Origin: Chachezhania sediminis
GTDB taxonomy: Bacteria > Pseudomonadota > Alphaproteobacteria > Rhodobacterales > Rhodobacteraceae
NCBI RefSeq assembly: GCF_009765275.1
Contig: NZ_VOPH01000017.1
Span: 1 to 64,000 of the forward strand
Direction: 5' to 3'
Length of the DNA stretch: 64,000 bases
Positions 42,042 to 49,853 of this stretch are shown in pieces. Position 1 is the first letter of the stretch. Every line of letters begins with the position of its first letter. The notes under the pieces were generated by a model. The model did no database searches and was not told where the DNA came from. It worked only from the letters and a program-made list of their open reading frames with translations. A program made the translations under genes and the position numbers.

Positions 42042-43610
42042 TCAGGCCGGGGTCTTTTCCCAGAAGGGCGCGCGCAGATCCTTCTTCAGGATCTTGCCGA
42101 TGGAACTGCGGGGCAGGACGTCCCGGATCTCTACCCCCGAAAGGCGCTGGCTCTTGCCCAGTTTCCCGTTCGCGCGGGCGCAGATTTCTTCCGCTGTCGC
42201 GTTCGATCCCGGTTTCAGCACGACAAGGCCCAGGGGGGTCTCGCCCCAGGCATCCGAAGGCACGCCGATCACGGCAGCATCCGTCACGTCCGGATCCGCC
42301 AGAAGCACCAGTTCCAGGTCGTTGGCATAGATGTTCAGCCCACCCGAGATAATCATGTCCTTCTTGCGGTCCGACAGAACAAGAAAGCCATCTTCATCGA
42401 AGCTGCCCATGTCGCCGGACTTGAAATAGGCGTCGCCGTTTTCGTCCCGCCAGATGTAGTCGGCGGTCAGATCTTCGCGCCCGTGATAGCCGGCCATCAT
42501 TGCGGCGCTGCGGCCGCAGATCTCTCCGATCTCGCCCGGGGCGACTTCGAGGCCCTTCTCGTCCAGAAGCTTGATCTTCACGCCCGGGCCCGGCTGGCCC
42601 ACGGTGTGCAGTTTGTCCGGGTGGGCGCCGGTGTCCAGCACCGTGACCCCGCCGCCTTCGGTCAGGCCGTAGTATTCGACCAGGTTGCCCGGGAACCGTG
42701 CCAGCACGTCGGCCTTCACATCCGCCCGCAAGGGGGCCGAGGTCGACAGCTTCAGCTTCATCGAAGACAGGTCGAAACTGTCGAAATCCGGCACGTCCAT
42801 GATCCGCTTGTACTGGACCGGGACCAGCATCGAATGGGTGATCTTCTCGCGCTCGATGATCTCCAACAGCCCCCGCGCGTCGAACTTGGGCATCAGGTGC
42901 ACGGTCGAGCCGCCGACCAGCGTCGGCAGGAAAGCCACGATGGTCGTGTTGGAATAAAGCGGTGTCGACAGCAGCGTGCGCGCCTGCTGATCGTATCCGT
43001 TGGCCGTCACGCGATCCATCTGCACGGCGCGCATCCAGTGGGAATGGACGATACCCTTGGGTGTGCCCGTGGTCCCCGAAGAATAGATGATGTTGAAGGG
43101 ATCGGTCATCGCGATCTCGACCATCGGATCGGTGTCCGGGGCCGCGTCTGTCAGGGCCTGGAAATCCTCGTACCCGTCGGCGACGAAATCGATGGCGAAG
43201 CGGCGGACCGGCAGCCGGTCCAGGAACGGGTCCACCAGCGCATGGTATTGTTCTGCCACGAAGAAAATCGGCGCGCCGCAATCGGTCAGCATCTTTTCCA
43301 GCGCATCAGACGACGACATCGTGGCCAGCGGCGTCACGCAGCCGCCGGCGCGCAGGATGCCCATGAATAGCTCGGCAAAGGCGACGGAGTTGGGCGACAG
43401 CACGGCGATATTGTCGCCCTTCTGCAGACCGGCGGCCAGCAGCATGTTCGCAACACGGTTGATCCGCGCGTCGAACTGGGCCCAGGTCAGGCGGGTGTCG
43501 CCGCAGACCAGCGCCTCAAGCCCCGCGTTTTTCCTGGCGGATTTGCGGACCATCTCGACCACCGTTTCGGTGGGCGGCGTTTCCGGCGCAGACGGATTGA
43601 TCGTGACCAT
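42042..43610 (-). CDS. AMP-dependent acyl-CoA synthetase/ligase
   Basis: 522 residues; ATG at 43610 with GGAGG upstream. The adenylate-forming motifs are complete: YSSGTTGTPKG (about 176-186), VEYYGLTEGGGVTV, KSGDMGSFDEDGFLVLSDRK and the terminal PRSSIGKILKKDLR with catalytic Lys. It should activate a carboxylic acid to acyl-AMP and then acyl-CoA. The substrate cannot be read; neighbours (dioxygenase) may suggest aromatic or fatty acid catabolism. Confidence 0.92.
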   Translation of the reverse strand: MVTINPSAPETPPTETVVEMVRKSARKNAGLEALVCGDTRLTWAQFDARINRVANMLLAAGLQKGDNIAVLSPNSVAFAELFMGILRAGGCVTPLATMSSSDALEKMLTDCGAPIFFVAEQYHALVDPFLDRLPVRRFAIDFVADGYEDFQALTDAAPDTDPMVEIAMTDPFNIIYSSGTTGTPKGIVHSHWMRAVQMDRVTANGYDQQARTLLSTPLYSNTTIVAFLPTLVGGSTVHLMPKFDARGLLEIIEREKITHSMLVPVQYKRIMDVPDFDSFDLSSMKLKLSTSAPLRADVKADVLARFPGNLVEYYGLTEGGGVTVLDTGAHPDKLHTVGQPGPGVKIKLLDEKGLEVAPGEIGEICGRSAAMMAGYHGREDLTADYIWRDENGDAYFKSGDMGSFDEDGFLVLSDRKKDMIISGGLNIYANDLELVLLADPDVTDAAVIGVPSDAWGETPLGLVVLKPGSNATAEEICARANGKLGKSQRLSGVEIRDVLPRSSIGKILKKDLRAPFWEKTPA

Positions 43611-43690
43611 AATGTTCCTCCCTCGACGCCGGACTTTCCCGCCAAGGCCCGCTTTTTGCAAGCCTTACATTTGTCAGGAAGGGGAACATG

Positions 43691-44776
43691 TCACAGGGCG
43701 CAAACAGAGGGAATCGCCACGAGGTGATTGTCGAAGACCAGGTCCCATGCCGTCGCGGCGGGTTTCAACCCGGTAGAGTTGCCGACCGAAAGGCCGCCCG
43801 CCCGGCTGATCACCACGCCGTCGCCGAAAGGGGCAACGCCGCTGGCCAGTTTCAGATCCACGGACCCTTTCGCAGCACCCGTCGCGGCATCGTAGAACAG
43901 GACGTGATTGCCACGCGGCCCCGTCACCGCGATCTCGTGCCCGTCGCCCGAAACGGCAAGGGAATCGGCGAATTGCTGCATCCGGGCGGTTTCGGGATGG
44001 GGAAGGTAACGCAGGTCGTCCCCCTTGCGGTGAATCGCGGCCAGCGGGACAATCTGCATGGGATTGCCGAACCATTGCATCGCCAAGACCACCTGCCCGT
44101 CTGGCGTTTCCGCCACATGGCGGATGGAGTTCGGGCGCATCTCCACCGGCGGTTCCACAACTTCGGCAAGGGTTCCGTCGGGGTGCAGATAGGTCAGGTT
44201 CGGGCGGATGTTGGGCAGGTTCAGCTTGGCACGTTCAAAGGCCGGATGGGTCTGGATCCCGCCATTGGCCACAACGAAGCGACCGTCGCGAAGGCGCAGG
44301 ATCTCGTGCGGGCCGATTCCGCCGGAGGTCATCTCGTCCACGCGCCGGTAACCGGCAGCGACGTCCCAGACGCCGACCCGGCCCGCCGGTGCGTCATAGT
44401 CGTTTTCCGTAGTCAGAAGCCACTTTCCGTCCGGCGTAAAGGCACCGTGGCCGTAGAAATGCCGCCCCTCGGGCGCCGGCAATTCGGCCTGGACCCGGCC
44501 CGTGGTACAGTCGATCACCTGCGCCACCGTGCCGGGGCGACGGGGAAAGGCGATCAGTTCAGCCCTTTGGGGATGAGCCGCGGCGGCATGGCCGCGGGCG
44601 GGCACGGGGATGCGGAACACCTCGGCCCCTGTGCCATCCAGCCCCACGATGAAGGTGGCATAGTCGCCATCGTTCGCTGCACTGACGAACAACGGCGCAC
44701 CCGCGGCCGCCCAGCCCTTGGTGGCAAGACCCGCAAGGACGGCCGATCCGGCCGCGAGGAAGCCGCGGCGATCCAT
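43691..44776 (-). CDS. DUF1513 domain periplasmic protein (Tat signal)
   Basis: 361 residues. MDRRGFLAAGSAVLAGLATK carries a twin-arginine signal, implying export in folded form. The body is beta-propeller-like (DGKWLLTTENDYDAPAGRVG, HEILRLRDGRFVVANGGIQT, DSLAVSGDGHEIAVTGPRGN) and matches DUF1513. It is the last gene after two imelysin genes, a known association with iron uptake. ATG lies inside the upstream stop region. Confidence 0.88.
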   Translation of the reverse strand: MDRRGFLAAGSAVLAGLATKGWAAAGAPLFVSAANDGDYATFIVGLDGTGAEVFRIPVPARGHAAAAHPQRAELIAFPRRPGTVAQVIDCTTGRVQAELPAPEGRHFYGHGAFTPDGKWLLTTENDYDAPAGRVGVWDVAAGYRRVDEMTSGGIGPHEILRLRDGRFVVANGGIQTHPAFERAKLNLPNIRPNLTYLHPDGTLAEVVEPPVEMRPNSIRHVAETPDGQVVLAMQWFGNPMQIVPLAAIHRKGDDLRYLPHPETARMQQFADSLAVSGDGHEIAVTGPRGNHVLFYDAATGAAKGSVDLKLASGVAPFGDGVVISRAGGLSVGNSTGLKPAATAWDLVFDNHLVAIPSVCAL

Positions 44777-44777
44777 G

Positions 44778-45818
44778 TCAGTCCCCGTCGGCCGGGCTGA
44801 AGCCGGTGTCGACGCCCAGGGCGGGCCCGACCTCCTGCGCCAGCGTGGTGCGCAGGTCGCTGATTCTGTTCTGAAGCGCTTCGACCCGAAGCCGGGTCTG
44901 CGGATCCGCCACTGCCTCGGCAATGGGTCCACCGATGCGGTCGATCCGCTGCTGCGCCAGTTGCAGGCCCTGCAGAACCTTGTCCCTATCCCGCGGCTTG
45001 ATGTCCCCGGCGAAACCGTCGCTGATCATCAGGGCGATCCCATCCAGCTGGGCATCGATCAGGTCCGCGGTCAGATCCGACCGCCAGGCCTCGGCCCTTG
45101 TCGGGAAAGGGTGGTCATAGGTTCCAAGGGGCCGGGCCAGTCGCTGGTCCGAAATCCGGACAAGGCCGAAATCCAGCGCGGTATAAAGGGTCTTGGTGAA
45201 TTCCTCGGGCGAGCGGTAGACCGGATTGTCAGGGCCCGCCGCCAGCGCCAGTTCGGCCCAGCCTTCCGGTCCGAACCAGTCGCCATAAAGCCGACCCGCC
45301 ACCTGGGTCATGTAGGCGGTGATGCCGACGATCGCCGGGCATTCCGGCATGTCCTCGTAGAGCAGCCGCTCCAGCGCCGGGAACCCCTGCCCCGCGGCGG
45401 ACCCGAGTTCCACTGTTTCCGCCAGCCGCTGCGCCTCGGCCGGGTGCGACAGCAGTCCCTGCAGCGCGCGACCGACGAAGTTCTTCTTGTCGGGCCAGAA
45501 ATTCACCGACAACGCCGCGGCGTTCCGTTCGATGGGCCCGAACTGATAGCTGTCGAGCGGCGCCCAGGCCAGCCAGGCGTCCCGGAAGGCGGTCCGGACC
45601 TCCTCCTTGGGCGCGTCGTTGTCGCAATGATCGATGGCCGCGGCTTCCAGCGTGACCGTGGCATCGCGGAAGGCGCCAAACTGGCGATCCAGAACCGCCA
45701 GCGCACGTTCCCGAAGCGCCTCGTGATCCGGAGCGCCGCTGCCCGGTCCCCCGCCCTCCTGCGCCACGGTCGTCGTTGCAGCAAGGATCAGGCACAGGGC
45801 CGGCAGAAGTCTTGGCAT
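44778..45818 (-). CDS. Imelysin-family periplasmic protein (short)
   Basis: 346 residues with a signal peptide (MPRLLPALCLILAATTTVAQ) and AAGGAG before the ATG. The imelysin fold is shown by DAWLAWAPLDSYQFGPIERN, NFVGRALQGLLSHPAEAQRL and the QGFPALERLLYEDM segment, which replaces the GxHxxE motif. Imelysins are periplasmic or outer-membrane proteins of iron-regulated loci. Between the larger imelysin and DUF1513. Confidence 0.88.
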   Translation of the reverse strand: MPRLLPALCLILAATTTVAQEGGGPGSGAPDHEALRERALAVLDRQFGAFRDATVTLEAAAIDHCDNDAPKEEVRTAFRDAWLAWAPLDSYQFGPIERNAAALSVNFWPDKKNFVGRALQGLLSHPAEAQRLAETVELGSAAGQGFPALERLLYEDMPECPAIVGITAYMTQVAGRLYGDWFGPEGWAELALAAGPDNPVYRSPEEFTKTLYTALDFGLVRISDQRLARPLGTYDHPFPTRAEAWRSDLTADLIDAQLDGIALMISDGFAGDIKPRDRDKVLQGLQLAQQRIDRIGGPIAEAVADPQTRLRVEALQNRISDLRTTLAQEVGPALGVDTGFSPADGD

Positions 45819-45845
45819 GGAACGGCGCTCCTTTTGCTTGCGCCC

Positions 45846-47123
45846 TTACTGGAACACGGCGCTTTCGTTGTCGAGACTGTCCGACCCTTCGATCGTCACA
45901 CCTTCGAGACCGACAACCTCGATCGCGCGCTCGATCTCGCGGGTCTGGGCGACCAGCGCGTCGATGGCGGTCATCAGCAGCAACTCGCCCGCGGCATTGC
46001 CGCTGCCCAGCATCTGGTCATAGGACATGACACCGGCTTCGGCGGTGGTCTTGATGGCGCCCAGCGACATCATGGTGTGGTCCAGCGCCCCCGACAGCGC
46101 AGCGGCCAGCGCCGGATCGCGTTCGGCCACGATATCCTTCAGCGACGGACCTTCGACGACCGACCCGTCAATGCGGACATAGCGGCCGTTATAGACGTTC
46201 CACATGCCCAGCCCGTCGTAATAGTGGCTGTTGTGGGTGTTGTCGGAAAAGCAGTCGTGCTCTTCCTCGGGGTCGTGCAGCAGCACACCCAGCTTCATCC
46301 GCTCGCCCGCCTGCTCGCCATAGGACAGCGACCCCAGGCCGGTGAAGGCCATCACCAGACCATTCGCCGGATCGGCAGAGACATCGGCCCGCCCCTGCCC
46401 GCCTTCCGACCAGTTGGCAACGGCCTCTTCCAGATCCGACACCAGAAGGTCGGTCGCAGCGACCAGATAGGCCACGCGACGATCGCAATTTCCGCCAGTG
46501 CAGTTCGCGGTATCGAAGTCGGTCGCCGGGCGCTCGCCCGCGCCCGGACCGGTGCCGTTCAAGTCCTGGCCCCAAAGCAGGAATTCGATGGCGTGGTAAC
46601 CGGTGGCCACGTTCGCCTCGATCCCGTCGATTTCATGCAGGCTTTCGATCAGGTCCGCATTGATCTCGGTCGCATCCAGCACCTTGCCCGACAGCTCCAC
46701 CGTCGGATTGGCAATAATGTTGATCTGAGCGTAGGGGTTTTCGTCGTTCCCGCCCAGGCCCGCATCGACATAATCGATCAGCCCTTCGTCCAGCGGCCAG
46801 GCGTTCACCTTGCCCTCCCAGTCGTCGACGGTCGGGTTGCCGAAGCGGAACGCCTCGGTCTGCTGATAGGGAACGCGGGCCGACTTCCACGCCGCCCGGG
46901 CCGCTGCCAGCGTCGCCTCTGACGGATCGGCAACCAGGGCCGCGACGGCATCCTTCAGCACCCGTGCCGTGGACAGGCTGTCCTCGTACCCGGCCTGTGC
47001 GATATCGGCATAGGTCGCGATGACATCGGCGGGTTCCACCGCATCGGCCGCCCAGGCGCTGCCGCCCGAAACGAGAGCAGCAACAACTGCGACAGAGGTG
47101 AGCAAATCGGAACGCAGACGCAT
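45846..47123 (-). CDS. Imelysin-family protein, IrpA-like (peptidase M75 family)
   Basis: 425 residues from the ATG at 47123, preferred because AAGGATAGG lies upstream; an ATG seven codons earlier has no ribosome-binding site. A signal peptide (LLTSVAVVAALVSGGSAWAA) directs export. The imelysin motif GYHAIEFLLWG (GxHxxE) is present, as are HDCFSDNTHNSHYYDGLGMW and NGTGPGAGERPATDF. Family members bind iron or haem-related ligands and are repressed by iron. Only 27 bp separate it from the second imelysin; the di-haem thiol oxidoreductase often found between them is absent. Confidence 0.92.
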   Translation of the reverse strand: MRLRSDLLTSVAVVAALVSGGSAWAADAVEPADVIATYADIAQAGYEDSLSTARVLKDAVAALVADPSEATLAAARAAWKSARVPYQQTEAFRFGNPTVDDWEGKVNAWPLDEGLIDYVDAGLGGNDENPYAQINIIANPTVELSGKVLDATEINADLIESLHEIDGIEANVATGYHAIEFLLWGQDLNGTGPGAGERPATDFDTANCTGGNCDRRVAYLVAATDLLVSDLEEAVANWSEGGQGRADVSADPANGLVMAFTGLGSLSYGEQAGERMKLGVLLHDPEEEHDCFSDNTHNSHYYDGLGMWNVYNGRYVRIDGSVVEGPSLKDIVAERDPALAAALSGALDHTMMSLGAIKTTAEAGVMSYDQMLGSGNAAGELLLMTAIDALVAQTREIERAIEVVGLEGVTIEGSDSLDNESAVFQ

Positions 47124-47428
47124 GAGCCTATCCTTGAAAGCCATTTCAGATACAGGTTTGCTCCCGTGATAGTCCCATCACCCGCACCCGTCCACCATTT
47201 CCGACTTTTTTGCTCGGATACGACGCCGAGGCGCCACGCGCGTTGCCTGTGACGTCCGCCACGGACAGAGGACCCAGCTTCTCGGCCGCCCTGCATCGCA
47301 GGACCCCGGCGCACAGCTATCGCAACGACACCAATGTCGCCCACCCCGGGGAAATGCATGTCCTCGCGCCAAACACGGCGATATCCGGTTGACGCTTATG
47401 TCGGAAAAACCTATTCAGCGCTCCACGT

Positions 47429-47504
47429 AGGGGTATAGCTCAGCTGGTAGAGCGACGGTCTCCAAAACCGTAGGTCGCGGGTTCGAACCCTGCTGCCCCT
47501 GCCA
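47429..47504 (+). tRNA. tRNA-Trp (CCA)
   Basis: A complete 76-base cloverleaf: acceptor AGGGGTA with TGCCCCT (one wobble or mismatch pair), D-arm GCTC/GAGC, anticodon arm ACGGT-CTCCAAA-ACCGT giving CCA, T-arm GCGGG/CCTGC, and encoded CCA after G73. In many Proteobacteria secE and nusG follow this tRNA; here a foreign block begins instead, so it is likely the integration site of the island. Confidence 0.95.
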
Positions 47505-48021
47505 CTTCCAAGCTCATCGACTGTCCGAATTTCGGCGCTTCATCGTACCCGATACTCGGTGCGCTGAACCCGTCTTGCCGCCATCATGACCTCGCACACC
47601 AGACACCGCGAAATGTCGGCTACCATTCAGTTCACTGACATGACGCATCGTTGTAAGCGTTACAAAGGGCCCCCTAATTGGTCTATTCCACGCTCCCCTT
47701 AGGCACCTTATATTGGCGTACGCCAATACGGGAGCCCGAGAATCGGTTGTGATCGGCCATATTTGCCGTCCACGATCATCAGATTTGTGTCCGCTTCGCG
47801 CCTCCATGTCGGTCGTTGGAGGGCTGACGGCGATCGCCTAAACGTGGAATCGGAATAAGCCGCCGGGGGCGTGGCCACGATCTCCGACGGTCGTGCCTCT
47901 CCATTTGTGGGCGTTCTTTGACCAGGACAGATGTTAGCTCGCTCGCCGGCGGAGTTGAGCAGCGGCATCGCTCACATTGTGACTTCTCTAAAGTGACGCC
48001 TGAGATGGCACGGGCCACCTC
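47505..48021 (+). other. Gene-poor segment after tRNA-Trp
   Basis: About 517 bp with no convincing gene on either strand; the few open frames are short, Arg/Pro/Ser-rich and lack ribosome-binding sites. It contains an 18-bp perfect palindrome (47711) and lower GC than the core to the left. It looks like the scarred edge of an island. Confidence 0.6.
47711..47728. repeat. 18-bp perfect palindrome
   Basis: TATTGGCGTACGCCAATA is its own reverse complement. It could be an operator for a dimeric regulator or a resolvase/integrase site; no neighbouring gene identifies the binder. Confidence 0.5.
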
Positions 48022-48026
48022 TCAGG
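47999..48026 (-). terminator. Hairpin at the end of the Gabija-like operon
   Basis: On the minus strand CCTGAGA and TCTCAGG pair around a 14-base loop, overlapping the helicase stop codon and followed by CGTCACTTTAG. The T-run is short, so it is a weak terminator candidate. Confidence 0.35.
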
Positions 48027-49842
48027 CAGATTCCAGAAGAATGCAGACGTCGTCGTGTGGCGTCATGATCGTGGTGCGCAATTTAGCCCTGGTAACGCTT
48101 ACACGAAAATTCTGGCGAGCCTGGGAAAGGTCGCCGTCTCCCTTGTTCTCGCGGACGATCCGATCCGGGTTCGCCTTGATCTCCTTGCCGACCCGCACGG
48201 GCCATCCTTCGAAGATGATCACTTCGTCGAACTGCTTTCCCTTTGCCTTGTGCATGTTCATCACAACGATGCCCGTCTCGGGGCGCTGCGTGGTGGCAAA
48301 GTGGTCCTGAACGAACGCCAGCCGCGTGATGTCAAGCGCATCAGCATATCGACCTCGCTCGCGCCAGTTCTGTTCCATCGTATTGCGCAGCATATTGCCC
48401 CGCTCGAGCAGACGCACGTTGCGGGCGTCGTTCGCAATCGCCCGTAGTCGGGGACACGCTCCATCAGCAAGCTTGGCGCGAATGGCGATCCAGTCCTTGT
48501 CAGGATCGCCGAGCATGACAACCTGCTGGCTTGCGTAGAGTACGGCAGCGATAGGTTGGATGACGCTGTTCGCGTGCGGGGCGCGTCCCGCGGCGATCCG
48601 CTGGTTCCATTTCGCCAGCGCCCTCTCCAGTCTGATCGCATCTCCCAGATCACCCTTGCCTGGGTCAGGCCCCCCACGGCCGCGAAGGTACTGGCACATC
48701 AGGTGGACCAACTGGTCGAGGTCATCCGCAGCACGCGCTTGCTGGAGTAGTAGCGCGATGACGTCGGCTGCCAGGATCGGTCCTTCCATATCGATTGAGG
48801 CGGCATGGGCGATGGCGGGCACGTTGCCGAACGGTTCGCGCAGGATATCGGAAACAAGCCGCATCATCCGCTTGGTCGGAACGAGGATTGCTAGCGACCA
48901 AGCGGGCCGCCCTGTGGCGATCAACCGAGCACGCGCCTGCAAGACCCGCGTGACCAGCGCTGCATAGGCCTGGCTCCGATTAGATGGAAACCCGTAAAAA
49001 ACGATTCCTTCATACTCGGACTTGCTGAAGTTGGCGGTCAGTACCTCGTTGCCGAAAAGCAGAATGTCCGTGTCCTTGCTGCGGTGGTTATCCGAACCGA
49101 GCTCGGTGAAGGTCGGAGCGAACGCAGCCTTGAAGTGGTCAAGGCGAGCGGGATCGGCCCCGATAAACTCGAAAATCCGTTGCTCGGGGTCAGCCAGCGC
49201 GATCAAGGTGCAACGGTCGCCAAGCGCCTTAACGACGCGCCACTGAGCCGCGCTGGTATCTTGGAACTCATCGAGAATGATGCAGGGCCAGGTGATGGCA
49301 GCGAGCGCTCGCAGTTTGGCCGACTCCTCTAGAAGCCGCGCTACGAGATCGGCAAACAGATCGAAGCAGATTTTCCCCTCAGCAAACGCAAGGCGGTCCC
49401 GCTCAGCCTTCTCGCGCGTTCGCTTTTTGGTTAGCTCGGCATCGTCGAGCTTTTTGTCGGCGCCATATTCCCGGCGAATTGTAGCCAAGGCAATCGCCTC
49501 ACCGGGTGGCGCGAGTATCGAGATCCTGCGCGGCAGGCCGACCAAATAGCCGTGCGTCTTGAGCAGCCGCCAGAAGAAGCTGTGATAAGTGTCGACCTCA
49601 ATCCGGCTCTGATCGGCGGGCGAGATGTCCTGTTCCTCGTCGATCGCTTCGAGGACACGGGATACTGTCGCGCGCGCGAAGCTAAGAAAGAGGACACGCT
49701 GTCCGGGCTTGAGCGTTTCGCGGGCGATCTTTGCCGCCTTCAGGATCGACACGGTTGTCTTCCCCGAGCCGGGGCCGCCTGTGACCAACTGATGGCCGGC
49801 GGTCGCGAGTACGATCTGCTGCTTCGGCGTAAGGTCGACCAT
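48022..49842 (-). CDS. UvrD/PcrA-like helicase, GajB-like (Gabija defence)
   Basis: 606 residues. Superfamily 1 motifs are clear: TGGPGSGKTT (about 21-30, Walker A), IILDEFQDTSAAQW (about 188-201, motif II), LIALADPEQRIFEF (motif III) and VVMNMHKAKGKQFDEVIIFE (motif V). Gabija GajB is a UvrD-like helicase-type ATPase acting with GajA. This copy is somewhat longer than the first described GajB. It starts 11 bases after the OLD-family nuclease stop on the same strand, which is the standard gajA-gajB order. Confidence 0.85.
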   Translation of the reverse strand: MVDLTPKQQIVLATAGHQLVTGGPGSGKTTVSILKAAKIARETLKPGQRVLFLSFARATVSRVLEAIDEEQDISPADQSRIEVDTYHSFFWRLLKTHGYLVGLPRRISILAPPGEAIALATIRREYGADKKLDDAELTKKRTREKAERDRLAFAEGKICFDLFADLVARLLEESAKLRALAAITWPCIILDEFQDTSAAQWRVVKALGDRCTLIALADPEQRIFEFIGADPARLDHFKAAFAPTFTELGSDNHRSKDTDILLFGNEVLTANFSKSEYEGIVFYGFPSNRSQAYAALVTRVLQARARLIATGRPAWSLAILVPTKRMMRLVSDILREPFGNVPAIAHAASIDMEGPILAADVIALLLQQARAADDLDQLVHLMCQYLRGRGGPDPGKGDLGDAIRLERALAKWNQRIAAGRAPHANSVIQPIAAVLYASQQVVMLGDPDKDWIAIRAKLADGACPRLRAIANDARNVRLLERGNMLRNTMEQNWRERGRYADALDITRLAFVQDHFATTQRPETGIVVMNMHKAKGKQFDEVIIFEGWPVRVGKEIKANPDRIVRENKGDGDLSQARQNFRVSVTRAKLRTTIMTPHDDVCILLESA

Positions 49843-49853
49843 GATTCTTACTG

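Noticed and set aside
41049-43370. 773-codon plus-strand frame over the dioxygenase and acyl-CoA synthetase genes
   Set aside because: Antisense to two genes with full catalytic motifs; His/Arg/Gln-rich composition.
44718-46922. 734-codon plus-strand frame over the imelysin operon
   Set aside because: Antisense shadow; the minus strand encodes three recognisable exported proteins.
47167-47180. TGA-N8-TCA inverted motif upstream of the imelysin operon, resembling an iron-responsive box
   Set aside because: The iron-Rhodo-box form is TGA-N9-TCA; the spacing here is one base short, so it is not reported as a site.
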